This document shows, piece by piece, positions 52,291-61,517 of a DNA stretch of 64,000 nucleotides. This DNA comes from Mitsuaria chitosanitabida ATCC BAA-476 = NBRC 102408. GTDB taxonomy: Bacteria > Pseudomonadota > Gammaproteobacteria > Burkholderiales > Burkholderiaceae_C. Each line of letters starts with the position of its first letter. Position 1 is the first letter of the stretch. Position numbers and translations under genes: made by a program. Where the stretch lies: assembly GCF_001598255.1 (NCBI RefSeq), contig NZ_BCYP01000018.1, positions 496,001-560,000 on the forward strand. Direction: 5' to 3'. The notes beneath the pieces are model-generated. The model worked only from the letters and a program-made list of their open reading frames with translations. It ran no database searches and had not been told where the DNA came from.

Positions 52291-55200
52291 TCAGGCTTCG
52301 AACGGGAGCTTGAACTGGCTGAGATCCTTGCGGGTCTCGACCAGCACCAGCGGGCCCTCGTCGACCAGCACGACCGGCGCGGGCTCGCGGCCCAGCGCCG
52401 GGCCGGCCGGCTCGGCGGCGATCGCGGCTTGAGCGGCGGCGATCTTGTCGGCATCGCTGTTCACCCAGACCAGGCCGGCGCCTTCGGCGACGGCGCTCAG
52501 CTCACCCATCGGCAGCTCGAAGCGCGGCAGGGCCGGAGCAGCCGGCGCGGCGACCGGAGCCGCCACGGGGGCGGCCACCGGAGCGGCGACAGGCGCGGCC
52601 ACCGGCGCGGCCAGCGCGACCGGCGTTTCCACCGGCTGCTCGCCACCCAGTTCCAGCTGACGCGGCGCGGCGCCGGCATCCAGCACCAGGCCGTCGACCG
52701 CGGCGGCGGCCGGCGACGGCTCGCCCTGGCCTTCGCCCAGCTCGCCTTCACGGCGCTCGCGGCGATAGCGGTCGCGACCGCCACGACGACGACGACCGCC
52801 TTCACGGCCTTCCTCGCCTTCGCCACCTTCACGGCCGGCTTCGACGCCCTCGGCGCCTTCGCCCTGGATCACCGGGGCTTCGGCCGACTCGGCGCCCGAA
52901 GCGAACGAGGTCTCGCCATCGACCGGGGCCTGGCCCTCGATCAGCGCGCCCTCGACCTCGCCACCCTCGGCGCGTTCGCCGCGGTTGCCGCGACGACGAC
53001 GACGACGGCCCGAGCGCTCTTCACCCGAACGCTCGTCCGCGCCTTCACCGGCGGGTTGCGTGTCGGCGAAGGCCAGCGGGGACTCCGCGTTGGCGGCTTC
53101 GGTGCCGGCCAGCGGCAGCAGCTGCTCCGTCGCGTTCTCGGCGGCCACGCCTTCGCGCGGCGCACGTTCCTCGCGACGGCGGCGGCCTTCGCCGCGCTCG
53201 CCACGGTCACCGCGCTCGGCGCGATCACCGCGCTCGGCGCGATCGCCACGCTCGGCGCGTTCCTGACGCGGGGCGCCTTCGACGGCCTGTTCCGGCCTGT
53301 CGGCGCGCGGCTCGTTGCGACGGCCGCGATCGCGATCACCGCGTTCGGCGCCACGTTCACCGCGCTCGGCACGGTCACCGCGTTCGGCGCGCTCGCCTTG
53401 CGGCTTGCCCTCGCCACGCGGCTTGCCGTCACGGGCCTTCTGGTCGCCACGCTCGCTGCGTTCACCGCGTTCACCGCGTTCACCGCGTTCGCCACGGTCA
53501 CCGCGCTCGCCACGGCGGTTGCGGTCGCCGCGGCCGTTGCGGTCGCCGCCGCGCTCACCGCGCTCACCGCGCTCGCCACGTTCCTTCTTGGCCGGCTCGC
53601 TGGCCTTGACCTCGGCTTCCATCGCCGGGGCCGGGGCCGGTGCGCCGCCGAACAAGTTCTTGATCCAGCCGAAGAAGCCACCACCCGCCGCCACGGGCGC
53701 GGCCGGTGCCGCCACCGGGGCCGCGGCCACCGGTTCGGCCGCCTTGGGGGCGGGCGCCGGTGCCGGCATCGGGGCCGGTTGCTCGGGCAGGATGCCCTTG
53801 ATGACCGGCTCCTGCTTGTTCTTCTTCTCGGCGCCGCGACGGGTGATGCCCACCTCGTCCTGCGGCTCTTCCATCATCGTGTAGCTGGCCTGCAGGTTCT
53901 CCAGACGCGGGTCGTCGTGGCGCAGGCGTTCCAGCTTGTAGTTCGGCGTCTCGAGATGCTTGTTGGGCACCAGCAGCACGGTCACGCGCTGCTTGAGCTC
54001 GATCTTGGTGATCTCGGTGCGCTTCTCGTTGAGCAGGAAGCTGGTCACTTCCACCGGGACCTGCACGTGCACGGCCGCGGTGTTGTCCTTCATGGACTCT
54101 TCCTGGACCATGCGCAGGATCTGCAGCGCCGACGACTCGGTGTCACGGATGTGGCCGGTGCCGTTGCAGCGCGGGCAGGTGATGTGGCTGCCTTCGCTCA
54201 GCGCCGGGCGCAGGCGTTGACGGCTCAGTTCCAGCAGGCCGAACTTGCTGATCGAGCTGAACTGCACGCGGGCGCGATCCTGGCGCAGCGCGTCGCGCAG
54301 GCGCTGTTCGACCTCGCGGCGGTTCTTGGACTCCTCCATGTCGATGAAGTCCACGACGATCAGGCCGCCCAGGTCCCGCAGACGCATCTGGCGCGCGATC
54401 TCGTCGGCGGCTTCCAGGTTGGTGCGGGTGGCGGTTTCCTCGATGTCGCCGCCACGGGTGGCGCGCGCCGAGTTCACGTCCACCGAGACCAGCGCCTCGG
54501 TGTGGTCGATGACGATGGCGCCGCCCGAGGGCAGGTTCACCGTGCGGCTGAAGGCCGTCTCGATCTGGTGCTCGATCTGGAAGCGGCTGAACAGCGGGGC
54601 GTCATCGCGGTAACGCTTCACCTTGTGCGCCGTTTCCGGCATCACATGGCTCATGAACTGGTGGGCCTGCTCGAAGATGTCGTCCGTGTCGATCAGGATC
54701 TCGCCGATGTCGGCGGTGAAGTAGTCGCGGATCGCGCGGATCACCAGCGACGACTCCTGATAGATCAGGAACGCGCCCTTGCCGCCCTTCGACGCGTCGT
54801 CGATGGCGGTCCAGAGCTTGAGCATGTAGTTGAGGTCCCACTGCAGCTCGGCCGCGCTGCGGCCGATGCCGGCGGTGCGGGCGATCAGGGACATGCCCTT
54901 GGGGTATTCGAGCTGGTCGAGGGCTTCCTTGAGCTCCTCGCGGTCCTCGCCCTCGATGCGGCGCGAGACGCCGCCACCTCGCGGGTTGTTGGGCATCAGG
55001 ACCAGGTAGCGGCCGGCGAGCGACACGAAGGTGGTCAGCGCCGCGCCCTTGTTGCCGCGCTCTTCCTTCTCGACCTGGACCAGCAGTTCCTGGCCTTCCT
55101 TGATCGCGTCCTGGATCTTGGCCGAGCGGACGTCGGCGCCTTCCTTGAAGTACTGGCGCGAGATTTCCTTGAACGGGAGGAAGCCGTGGCGGTCCTCGCC

Positions 55201-55380
55201 GTAATCCACGAAGCAGGCTTCCAGCGACGGCTCGACGCGCGTCACGACCGCCTTGTAGATGTTGCCCTTGCGCTGTTCGCGGCCTTCGATCTCGGTCTCG
55301 AAGTCCAGCAGTTTCTGTCCATCGACGATGGCCAGGCGACGCTCTTCCTGCTGCGTCGCATTGATCAGCATGCGTTTCAT
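52291..55380 (-). CDS. rne: Ribonuclease E
   Basis: 1029 residues. The N-terminal catalytic half is well conserved: [10 protein letters not shown] start, S1 domain (about 36-120), DNase-I-like domain with catalytic D301 and D344, and the Zn-link C402-P-R-C405. The C-terminal half is disordered: an Ala/Pro segment, a very long Arg/Gly/Glu/Asp-rich block (encoded about 53155-53610), and Ala/Pro/Val repeats (about 52520-52620). It ends with a short motif resembling a degradosome anchor ([11 protein letters not shown]). GGAGGAG lies 5 bases before the ATG. It starts mRNA decay and rRNA/tRNA processing. A large antisense open frame over it is a composition artefact. Confidence 0.96.
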   Translation of the reverse strand: MKRMLINATQQEERRLAIVDGQKLLDFETEIEGREQRKGNIYKAVVTRVEPSLEACFVDYGEDRHGFLPFKEISRQYFKEGADVRSAKIQDAIKEGQELLVQVEKEERGNKGAALTTFVSLAGRYLVLMPNNPRGGGVSRRIEGEDREELKEALDQLEYPKGMSLIARTAGIGRSAAELQWDLNYMLKLWTAIDDASKGGKGAFLIYQESSLVIRAIRDYFTADIGEILIDTDDIFEQAHQFMSHVMPETAHKVKRYRDDAPLFSRFQIEHQIETAFSRTVNLPSGGAIVIDHTEALVSVDVNSARATRGGDIEETATRTNLEAADEIARQMRLRDLGGLIVVDFIDMEESKNRREVEQRLRDALRQDRARVQFSSISKFGLLELSRQRLRPALSEGSHITCPRCNGTGHIRDTESSALQILRMVQEESMKDNTAAVHVQVPVEVTSFLLNEKRTEITKIELKQRVTVLLVPNKHLETPNYKLERLRHDDPRLENLQASYTMMEEPQDEVGITRRGAEKKNKQEPVIKGILPEQPAPMPAPAPAPKAAEPVAAAPVAAPAAPVAAGGGFFGWIKNLFGGAPAPAPAMEAEVKASEPAKKERGERGERGERGGDRNGRGDRNRRGERGDRGERGERGERGERSERGDQKARDGKPRGEGKPQGERAERGDRAERGERGAERGDRDRGRRNEPRADRPEQAVEGAPRQERAERGDRAERGDRAERGDRGERGEGRRRREERAPREGVAAENATEQLLPLAGTEAANAESPLAFADTQPAGEGADERSGEERSGRRRRRRGNRGERAEGGEVEGALIEGQAPVDGETSFASGAESAEAPVIQGEGAEGVEAGREGGEGEEGREGGRRRRGGRDRYRRERREGELGEGQGEPSPAAAAVDGLVLDAGAAPRQLELGGEQPVETPVALAAPVAAPVAAPVAAPVAAPVAAPAAPALPRFELPMGELSAVAEGAGLVWVNSDADKIAAAQAAIAAEPAGPALGREPAPVVLVDEGPLVLVETRKDLSQFKLPFEA

Positions 55381-56035
55381 CAGTTCTCCTCCACGCCAGG
55401 GACGTTGCCGCTGACGCGCGTTCCACATCTGAACCGCCGTCGGTGATTCACCGGCGGGCGATTCGACCGATGCACGAGAAACGCGAGAGAACCAGGAAAG
55501 GAATCGCCCTGGACTGCCAATCGAACCGTTCAGTCGACGGTTCGGAATCGCAGCGTTGGCGCGTGCGCCAAGGGTCCGGGGCCGCATGTTCCTGTCCGCG
55601 CGCGCCCTCCGAGGAGGGCGACCCGTCCACGGCCGGAGCCCGGCGTGTGGACGAAGCCATCACGCGCTCGCAGGCGGCGGGGGGTTGAGGGGACTCGAGA
55701 AAACATCCGGAATCGGAGCCTGGGTGCTGACGACAGCGCATGGACTCGCGTCCCTCGCTGTCGTCGTGAAACCTTGTTGTGCTGCCCGCGCCGCTTGCCG
55801 ACGTCCATGACGTCTTCGGCCGCGTGAGCATGGTTCTGACGACGTTGCTCTGCCATCTCGCCGTCGCGCCTGCCGACTCGCTTTGGGTAGCCGGCCCGAC
55901 GCCAACGACATGACGTTGCATCACCAAAAGTAATGGATAGCCTACTCACAATTGCCATCCACTGCCACGTTCAAGTCTGACTCGAACGCTGTTGCCCGAG
56001 TAAAATGAGAAAAATCAAATACTTACAACGAAAAC
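55381..56035. other. 655-base divergent region between rne and rluC
   Basis: No protein gene. The part next to rne (55381-55620) contains four strong stem-loops on the rne mRNA side. The middle (55621-55920) has no feature I can name. The part next to rluC (55920-56035) is clearly A/T-rich and probably holds promoters for both genes; TAAAAT (56001-56006) fits a -10 for rluC, without a clear -35. Confidence 0.6.
55437..55620 (-). promoter_or_regulatory. Structured rne leader with four stem-loops
   Basis: Stems, in rne mRNA order: 55620-55603 (CGCCCTC-CTCG-GAGGGCG), 55571-55556 (TTGGCG-CACG-CGCCAA), 55544-55522 (CGAACCGT, 7-base loop, ACGGTTCG) and 55457-55437 (9-bp arms with one mismatch). 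The last lies 57 bases before the start codon. In E. coli the rne leader hairpins let RNase E limit its own synthesis. Confidence 0.55.
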
Positions 56036-57130
56036 GTGGCAAGCAGCATTATAGGGGCTAAAGCCCGCAAGCCCGCCCCAGGGACTGCCCGCAGTGCCAC
56101 GAGGGGTGGCGCCGCCCCGGCCAAGGCGCCGACGCCCGCCCCAGCTGCCGCCGACAGCCCGGTCGCCGCCCAGGTCCGCCTGCTGACCGTGGACGAAGGC
56201 TCCGCCGGCCAGCGCCTGGACAACTTCCTGATCCGCGAGCTCAAGGGCGCGCCCAAGACCCTGGTCTACCGCATCATTCGCTCGGGCGAGGTCCGCATCA
56301 ACAAGGGCCGCTGCAGCGCCGATTCGCGGCTGGAGGTGGGCGACATCGTCCGCGTCCCGCCGATCCGGCTGGCCGAGAAGCCCGCCGATCCCGCCATCCC
56401 CGCGCGCGAGTTCCCCGTCGTCTTCGAGGACGAGCACCTGATCGTCGTCGACAAGCCCGCCGGCGTCGCGGTGCACGGCGGCTCGGGCGTGAGCTTCGGC
56501 GTCATCGAACAGCTGCGGCGCGCGCGTCCGCAGGCCAAGTTCCTGGAGCTGGTGCACCGGCTGGACAAGGAGACCTCCGGCCTGCTGATGATCGCCAAGA
56601 AGCGCAGCGCGCTGACTCACCTGCAGGACCAGCTCCGCGAGCGCGAGACCGGCAAGACCTATGCCGCGCTGGTGTCGGGCGCCTGGAGCAAGAGCCGGAA
56701 GGTCGTCGACGTGCCGCTGCTCAAGTTCGTCGGCAGCGACGGCGAGCGCTGGGTGCGCGCGGTCCCCAACCCCAAGGATCCGCAGGCGGATCAGGCCAAG
56801 CGCTCGATCAGCCTGGTGAAGGTGGCCGAGGCGCTGCCGGGGCAGGGGGGCTACAGCCTGCTGGACGTGACCATCAAGACCGGTCGCACCCACCAGATCC
56901 GGGTGCACCTCGCCCATGAGGGGCATCCCATCGTGGGCGACCCGAAGTATGGTGACTTCGAAGCCAACCGCGCGCTGGCCCGCGGCGCGCTGCGCTTCGA
57001 CCGCATGTTCCTGCATGCGCGGGAGCTGCGCTTCACCCATCCGGCCAGCGGCGAGACCATCACCCTGGCGGCGCCGCTGCCGCCGGAGTGCGAGACACTC
57101 CTGGCCGCGCTGCGCCGGGCCGCGCCCTGA
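56036..57130 (+). CDS. rluC: 23S rRNA pseudouridine synthase RluC
   Basis: 364 residues from GTG. A low-complexity Ala/Pro/Lys N-terminus (1-45) is followed by an S4 RNA-binding domain (about 55-115; QRLDNFLIRELKG, RSGEVRINKGR) and the RluA-type catalytic domain with D177 in HRLDKETSG and TGRTHQIRVHLAHEGHPIVGDPKYG. It makes pseudouridines 955, 2504 and 2580 in E. coli numbering. Its position divergent from rne is conserved in proteobacteria. The HAD gene follows after 27 bases. Confidence 0.93.
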   Translation: MASSIIGAKARKPAPGTARSATRGGAAPAKAPTPAPAAADSPVAAQVRLLTVDEGSAGQRLDNFLIRELKGAPKTLVYRIIRSGEVRINKGRCSADSRLEVGDIVRVPPIRLAEKPADPAIPAREFPVVFEDEHLIVVDKPAGVAVHGGSGVSFGVIEQLRRARPQAKFLELVHRLDKETSGLLMIAKKRSALTHLQDQLRERETGKTYAALVSGAWSKSRKVVDVPLLKFVGSDGERWVRAVPNPKDPQADQAKRSISLVKVAEALPGQGGYSLLDVTIKTGRTHQIRVHLAHEGHPIVGDPKYGDFEANRALARGALRFDRMFLHARELRFTHPASGETITLAAPLPPECETLLAALRRAAP

Positions 57131-57157
57131 CTTCCCCCGGAATCCTTCGAGTTCCCC

Positions 57158-57814
57158 ATGCCTCAACGCTTCGACCTGATCGTCTTCGACTGGGACGGCA
57201 CGCTGTTCGACTCCACCGCGCTGATCGTGCGCTGCATGCAGGCGGCGGCGGTCGACCTGGGCTTCGAGCCGCCCTCCCGCGAGCGGGCCAGCTACGTGAT
57301 CGGCATGGGGCTGATCGAGGCGCTGCGCCACGCGATGCCGGACCTGGAGCCCTCGCGCTATCCGGAGCTGGGCCAGCGATACCGCCAGCACTATTTCGCG
57401 TCGGCGCACGAGGTGACGCTCTTCGACGGCGTGCCCGAGCTGCTGCGCGACCTGAAGGCGCGCCACCACTGGCTGGCCGTGGCGACCGGCAAGAGCCGGC
57501 GCGGTCTGGACGAGGCGCTGGCGGCGGTCGACATGACGAGGCTGTTCGACGGCACCCGCACCGCCGACGAGACCGCCAGCAAGCCCAATCCCATGATGCT
57601 GATCGAGCTGATGCGCGAGTTCGGCGCCGAGCCCGAGCGCACGCTGATGATCGGCGACACCACCCACGACCTGGAGCTGGCGCGAAACGCCGGCTGCCCG
57701 GCGGTGGCGGTGACCTATGGCGCGCATGCGCACGAGTCGCTGCTGGACTTCGCGCCGCTGCTGGTCGCGCACGACGTGAAGACGCTGCACGACTGGCTGC
57801 TGAGCAACGCCTGA
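57158..57814 (+). CDS. HAD-superfamily hydrolase, Gph-like
   Basis: 218 residues. HAD motif I is FDWDGTLFDS (D11, D13), motif II falls in VATGKSRRGL, motif III with K in TASKPNP, motif IV in MIGDTTHDLELARNAG. The helical cap between motif I and II and the size match phosphoglycolate-phosphatase-like enzymes (IIIC/IA type). It lies directly downstream of rluC and upstream of the Rieske and SppA-like genes, an order common in Burkholderiales. The substrate is not known. Confidence 0.9.
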   Translation: MPQRFDLIVFDWDGTLFDSTALIVRCMQAAAVDLGFEPPSRERASYVIGMGLIEALRHAMPDLEPSRYPELGQRYRQHYFASAHEVTLFDGVPELLRDLKARHHWLAVATGKSRRGLDEALAAVDMTRLFDGTRTADETASKPNPMMLIELMREFGAEPERTLMIGDTTHDLELARNAGCPAVAVTYGAHAHESLLDFAPLLVAHDVKTLHDWLLSNA

Positions 57815-57854
57815 CCCTCCGGTCCGATCTCCTGCCGTACCTCTCTCCCGACCG

Positions 57855-58238
57855 ATGACCGAGCAAGACCTGCCCCCGGTGCCGCTGTGCGCCTCCGCCG
57901 ACCTCGAGGAGCGCGGCCGCGCGCATGTCTTCGACGTCATGCATTTCCGCCAGCCGGCGTCGGCCTTCGCGCTGCGCTTCGACGGCCAGGTGGTGGGCTA
58001 CCTCAACCGCTGCGCGCATGTGCCCACCGAGATGGACTGGCAGGAGGGCGAGTTCCTCGACAGCCGCAAGGAGTACATCATCTGCAGCATCCATGGCGCG
58101 GTGTACCACCCGCAGGACGGTCGCTGCGTGACCGGCATGTGCGGCCGCATCGGCCTGACCAAGCTGGACGTGCGCGAGAGCGACGGCCAGGTGACTTGGT
58201 ATCCTTCCCGCGACACCCGTCCTGTCTTCGAGGACTGA
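57855..58238 (+). CDS. Rieske [2Fe-2S] protein
   Basis: 127 residues. Cluster ligands: C53-x-H55 (NRCAHVPTEMDW) and C77-x2-H80 (IICSIHGAVYHPQDGRCVTG). It lacks a membrane anchor or catalytic domain, so it is a soluble ferredoxin-like electron carrier or NirD-type small subunit. Its partner is not evident. The stop codon is immediately followed by the ATG of the next gene, so the two are translationally linked. Confidence 0.92.
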   Translation: MTEQDLPPVPLCASADLEERGRAHVFDVMHFRQPASAFALRFDGQVVGYLNRCAHVPTEMDWQEGEFLDSRKEYIICSIHGAVYHPQDGRCVTGMCGRIGLTKLDVRESDGQVTWYPSRDTRPVFED

Positions 58239-59306
58239 ATGAGCCACGACAACAATTCCGACCTGCCGCCCCCGATCCCCGATGCCACGCCGCATCCGGA
58301 GGACATGCTCAAGCAGGCGCCGCCCGCCCCGCGCACCGCGTCCGAGGCCGCCGCCGCGCCGGCCGCGAGCCCCGGCCCGGCGGGCCGCTACGAGCACGTG
58401 CTCGAGCAGTTCGCCCATGACTACCTGCGCGACCGCCGCAGCGACCGGCGCTGGAAGACCTTCTTCCGGCTGATCTGGGTGACGCTGGCGCTGCTGTTCG
58501 TCTGGGCCCTGTTCATGAGCAAGCATCCCGCGAGCACCGCGGTGGGCCCGCACACGGCGCTGGTCGAGGTGCGCGGCGAGATCGCCCCGGACACCGAGGC
58601 GAGCGCCGAGCTGATCGTGTCGGCGCTGAAGGCGGCCTTCGAGGACCAGAACTCCGCGGCGGTGGTGCTGCGCATCAACTCGCCGGGCGGCAGCCCGGTG
58701 CAGTCGGGGATCGTCAACGACGAGATCAAGCGGCTCAAGGCCCTGCACAACAAGAAGGTCTACGTCGTGGTCGAGGAGATCTGCGCCTCGGGCGCGTACT
58801 ACATCGCCGCGGGCGCCGACGAGATCTACGTCGACAAGGCCTCGGTGGTGGGCTCGATCGGCGTGCTGATGGACGGCTTCGGCTTCACCGAGATCATGAA
58901 GAAGGTCGGTGTCGAGCGCCGCCTCATGACGGCGGGCGAGAACAAGGGGATGCTGGATCCCTTCTCCCCCGTGACGCCCAAGCAGCAGGCCTACGCGCAG
59001 GCGATGCTGGACCAGATCCATCAGCAGTTCATCCACGTCGTGCGCGAGGGTCGCGGCGCGCGCCTGAAGGAAACGCCGGAGACCTTCTCCGGCCTGTTCT
59101 GGAACGGCGAGCAGGCGGTGCAGATGGGCCTGGCCGACGGCATGGGCAATCTGGACTACGTCGCCCGCGAGGTGGTCAAGGCCGAGGAGGTCGTCGACTA
59201 CACGCCGCGTGACAACGTCGCCGAACGACTCGCCAAGCGCTTCGGCGCCGCGATGGGCGAGGGCGCCGTGCGGACGATGAGGTCGATGGCGACCTCGATC
59301 CGCTGA
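58239..59306 (+). CDS. Signal peptide peptidase SppA-like S49 protease
   Basis: 355 residues. A disordered Pro/Ala N-terminus (1-45) and one membrane segment (about 78-95, FRLIWVTLALLFVWALFM) precede a single S49 domain. The nucleophile is S184 in EEICASGAYYIAAGADEIY and the base K236 in TAGENKGMLDPF; INSPGGSPVQSG binds the chain. It probably degrades cleaved signal peptides or membrane-protein remnants at the inner membrane. The half-length form (one domain instead of two) is normal outside enterobacteria. It begins at the base after the Rieske stop. Confidence 0.93.
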   Translation: MSHDNNSDLPPPIPDATPHPEDMLKQAPPAPRTASEAAAAPAASPGPAGRYEHVLEQFAHDYLRDRRSDRRWKTFFRLIWVTLALLFVWALFMSKHPASTAVGPHTALVEVRGEIAPDTEASAELIVSALKAAFEDQNSAAVVLRINSPGGSPVQSGIVNDEIKRLKALHNKKVYVVVEEICASGAYYIAAGADEIYVDKASVVGSIGVLMDGFGFTEIMKKVGVERRLMTAGENKGMLDPFSPVTPKQQAYAQAMLDQIHQQFIHVVREGRGARLKETPETFSGLFWNGEQAVQMGLADGMGNLDYVAREVVKAEEVVDYTPRDNVAERLAKRFGAAMGEGAVRTMRSMATSIR

Positions 59307-59345
59307 GGATCGACCCGCGACGAACCGGCCGCGACGGTCGATGTG

Positions 59346-59372
59346 GATGGGCCCCTCGCGGGCCCATCGTCG
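59346..59372 (+). terminator. Terminator-like hairpin after the SppA-like gene
   Basis: GATGGGCCC-CTCGC-GGGCCCATC, an exact 9-bp stem, lies 39 bases after the stop. Only a short T-tract follows (GTCGTTT), so it may be moderate. Confidence 0.6.
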
Positions 59373-59466
59373 TTTCCGGCCCCCGCTCGAAGGACGCGCG
59401 ACAATGCGCGTCCGCCCCAGCCCACCGCCAGGACTGTTCCCGTTCCCGGATCCCAGGATCGACACC

Positions 59467-60360
59467 ATGAACATTGCCTCCCGCGGCGCCTGGCTGGCGC
59501 TTCTTCCCACGCTCGCGCTGCTCGGCGCCTGTGCCGCGTCCGACGCCGGAAGCACCGCGTCGACCGCGTCGACCGCCGCCGTCTCCGTCTCCGCCTCCGC
59601 CTCCGCTCGCCAGCCCGCGCCCGACTTCATCCTCCTCGGCGAGCTCCACGACAACCCCGACCATCACCGCGCCCGCGCCGAGCAGCTGCGCCAGCTGATC
59701 GCGAAGGAGCCGCGCACGGTCGTCGTCTTCGAGCAGTTCTCGCGCACGCAGGACGCGGCGGTGGCGCAGGCGCGCCGCGCGCATCCGGGCGATGTGGAGG
59801 CCGTCATCGAGGCCGCCCAGTTCGATCGCAAGAACTGGCGCTGGCCGCTGCATCAGCCGCTGTTCGACGCGGTGCTCGCCACTGGCGCCGAGGCGCATGG
59901 CGGCAACATCGATCGCGATCAGGTCCGCAGGATCGTGCGCGAGGGCGATGCGGCCTGGCCGGTCGATCTGATCGCGCTGCGCGACCGCGCGCCGTGGAGC
60001 GCGACCCAGCAGGCGACGCTCGCCAAGGACATCCAGGACGGCCATTGCGGCGCGATGCCCGAGGCCATGCTGCCCGGCATGGTCCAGGCGCAGCGCGCGC
60101 GCGATGCGGCGATGGCGAAGGCGATGCTCGACGCGCGGCAGGCCGGCGCGAGGCAGGTGGTGCTGATCGCTGGCAACGGCCATGTCCGCCGCGACGTGGC
60201 GGTGCCGGTCTACCTGCAGGCGGCGGGCGTGCCGGCCGCGGACATCGACGCCGTCGCCTATCTGGAGCCGGACAGCAGCGTGCCGGCCGGCGGCTACGAC
60301 CGCGTGGAGCGGGCGCCCGAGGCGAAGCGCGAGGATCCCTGCGCGGTGTTCAAGCGCTGA
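59467..60360 (+). CDS. ChaN family lipoprotein
   Basis: 297 residues. A lipoprotein signal ends in the lipobox L19-G20-A21-C22. The ChaN fold is shown by ILLGELHDNPDHHRARAEQL, VVFEQFSRTQDAAVAQ, DLIALRDRAPWS and VLIAGNGHVRRDVAVPVYL. Campylobacter ChaN is an iron-regulated surface lipoprotein that binds haem; the superfamily also contains TraB/Tiki metal-dependent proteases. The linker after the Cys is Ala/Ser/Thr-rich. The start at 59467 was chosen for the lipoprotein signal. It converges on the AgaR-type gene. Confidence 0.9.
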   Translation: MNIASRGAWLALLPTLALLGACAASDAGSTASTASTAAVSVSASASARQPAPDFILLGELHDNPDHHRARAEQLRQLIAKEPRTVVVFEQFSRTQDAAVAQARRAHPGDVEAVIEAAQFDRKNWRWPLHQPLFDAVLATGAEAHGGNIDRDQVRRIVREGDAAWPVDLIALRDRAPWSATQQATLAKDIQDGHCGAMPEAMLPGMVQAQRARDAAMAKAMLDARQAGARQVVLIAGNGHVRRDVAVPVYLQAAGVPAADIDAVAYLEPDSSVPAGGYDRVERAPEAKREDPCAVFKR

Positions 60361-60378
60361 GGCGTCGAGCCGCTGGAT

Positions 60379-60404
60379 CGCCGAGGCCCACCGGGCCCTC
60401 GGCG
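60379..60404. terminator. Hairpin between the convergent chaN and agaR-type genes
   Basis: CGCCGAGG (60379-60386) pairs with CCTCGGCG (60397-60404) and an inner CCC/GGG, with a single bulged base. No T-run is present, so it may act as a bidirectional barrier only. Confidence 0.4.
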
Positions 60405-60415
60405 CCGGGGTCAGG

Positions 60416-61234
60416 TCATGCCAGCACGACGTCCACGCTGCGTCGACGCAGCTCCGCGACGATGGCCGGATCGGCCTCGTCGTCGGTGATCAGGATGTCG
60501 AGCTGCTCGACCGGCGCGATGACCGAGAGGTTGCGCTTCATCAGCTTGGAGGCGTCGGCCACGGCCACGATCTGGCGCGCGATCTTCATCATCTGCGCGT
60601 TCAGCTGCGCCTCCAGGAGGTGCGGGGTCATCAGGCCGATGTCCGGGTCGAGGCTGTCGACGCCCAGGAACAACCGATCCGCATAGAGACTCTGCAGCGC
60701 GGTCACGGCTTGCGGGCCCGACAGTGAGTACGAGTTCTGTCGCAGCAGGCCGCCCGGCATGATCACGTTCACGCCCGGCACCGTCGCCAGCAGCACGGCG
60801 ATGTTCAGCGCGTTGGTGATGACGTTGAGCGACTGCAGGCGCAGGCCGCGGATCTGCTTGGCGATCTCCTCGGTCGTCGAGCCGGAGTCCAGCAGGATGG
60901 TCTCGCCGTCGCGGATCAGCTTGGCGGCCTCGATGGCGATGCGCACCTTCTGCTCGTGGCGCAGCTTCTGCTTGACGCTGATCGGGACTTCCTCGGTGTC
61001 CCGATGCGCGAGCGCGCCGCCATGCGTGCGCATCAGCGCGCCGCTGGCGGCCAGCGCGTTCAGGTCGCTGCGGATGGTCACCACCGAGATGCCGAAGCGC
61101 TCGGCCAGTTCCTCCACCGTGACCCGGCCCTGCGCCTGCACCTGGTCGCGGATGAGCTGACGGCGCTCGTCGATCAGCAGCGCCGAATCGGGCTTGTCGG
61201 CGGACGGAGAGCTCGTGGAGCGGGTGGAGGACAT
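60416..61234 (-). CDS. agaR: DeoR-family regulator, AgaR-like
   Basis: 272 residues. The DeoR helix-turn-helix lies near residues 22-75 (ERRQLIRDQVQAQGRVTVEEL, FGISVVTIRSDLNALAASG), and a sugar-phosphate-isomerase-like effector domain follows (ILLDSGSTTEEIAKQI, NVITNALNIA, DRLFLGVDSL, ADASKLMKR). In E. coli AgaR represses the N-acetylgalactosamine genes and is released by a sugar phosphate. Its neighbours agaS and kbaZ-like genes support that role here. CTTTCGAA near 61253 may be part of an operator, but the match is weak. Confidence 0.85.
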   Translation of the reverse strand: MSSTRSTSSPSADKPDSALLIDERRQLIRDQVQAQGRVTVEELAERFGISVVTIRSDLNALAASGALMRTHGGALAHRDTEEVPISVKQKLRHEQKVRIAIEAAKLIRDGETILLDSGSTTEEIAKQIRGLRLQSLNVITNALNIAVLLATVPGVNVIMPGGLLRQNSYSLSGPQAVTALQSLYADRLFLGVDSLDPDIGLMTPHLLEAQLNAQMMKIARQIVAVADASKLMKRNLSVIAPVEQLDILITDDEADPAIVAELRRRSVDVVLA

Positions 61235-61351
61235 GACGATGCGGAAGTCGTGGACTTTCGAATGATATCGAGGAGGCGGCGTTCGGAAGCGGGGAGAAAG
61301 CCTTAGCCGCTTGCGTGGGGCGGCGGATGCCGGGCTCGTGGTGGTTCACGG

Positions 61352-61389
61352 CCCTCACCCCAGCCCTCTCCCGCGCAGCGGGAGAGGGG
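61352..61389 (+). repeat. REP-like palindromic element, copy 1
   Basis: CCCTCACCCCAGCC lead followed by the stem CCTCTCCCGC-GCA-GCGGGAGAGG. This is the form of the short extragenic palindromes spread through many proteobacterial genomes. It pairs with an inverted copy at 61447. Confidence 0.7.
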
Positions 61390-61446
61390 GTTGCCGGCGC
61401 TCAGGCGATTGGTGGCGTTGTCAAACGCGGGAGACGGTGCCTCGAA

Positions 61447-61485
61447 CCCCTCGCCCGCTGCGCGGGAGAGGGGTTGGGGTGAGGG
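61447..61485 (-). repeat. REP-like palindromic element, copy 2 (inverted)
   Basis: On the minus strand it reads like copy 1 (CCCTCACCCCAACCCCTC, then a CCCGC-GCA-GCGGG stem), with few differences. The two copies face each other across 57 bases in the gap between the nagK-like and agaR-like genes, so they form a BIME-type pair. Confidence 0.7.
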
Positions 61486-61517
61486 TCGATGCAGTGAGGG
61501 AGTGCAGGGGGCCCCGC

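Noticed and set aside
53155-53610. Regular short repeats resembling a CRISPR array
   Set aside because: They are in-frame codon repeats for the Arg/Gly/Glu block of RNase E, with no unique spacers.
52270-55446. Very long open frame on the plus strand opposite rne (over 1000 codons)
   Set aside because: It is fully antisense to the well-conserved RNase E gene and is rich in Ala/Thr/Leu/Phe repeats that mirror the Arg/Gly/Glu codons; GC-rich codon bias keeps the opposite frame open.
61252-61268. AgaR operator upstream of agaR (CTTTCGAATGATATCG)
   Set aside because: Only a partial resemblance to TTTCG-type DeoR-family sites; a single weak copy is not enough.
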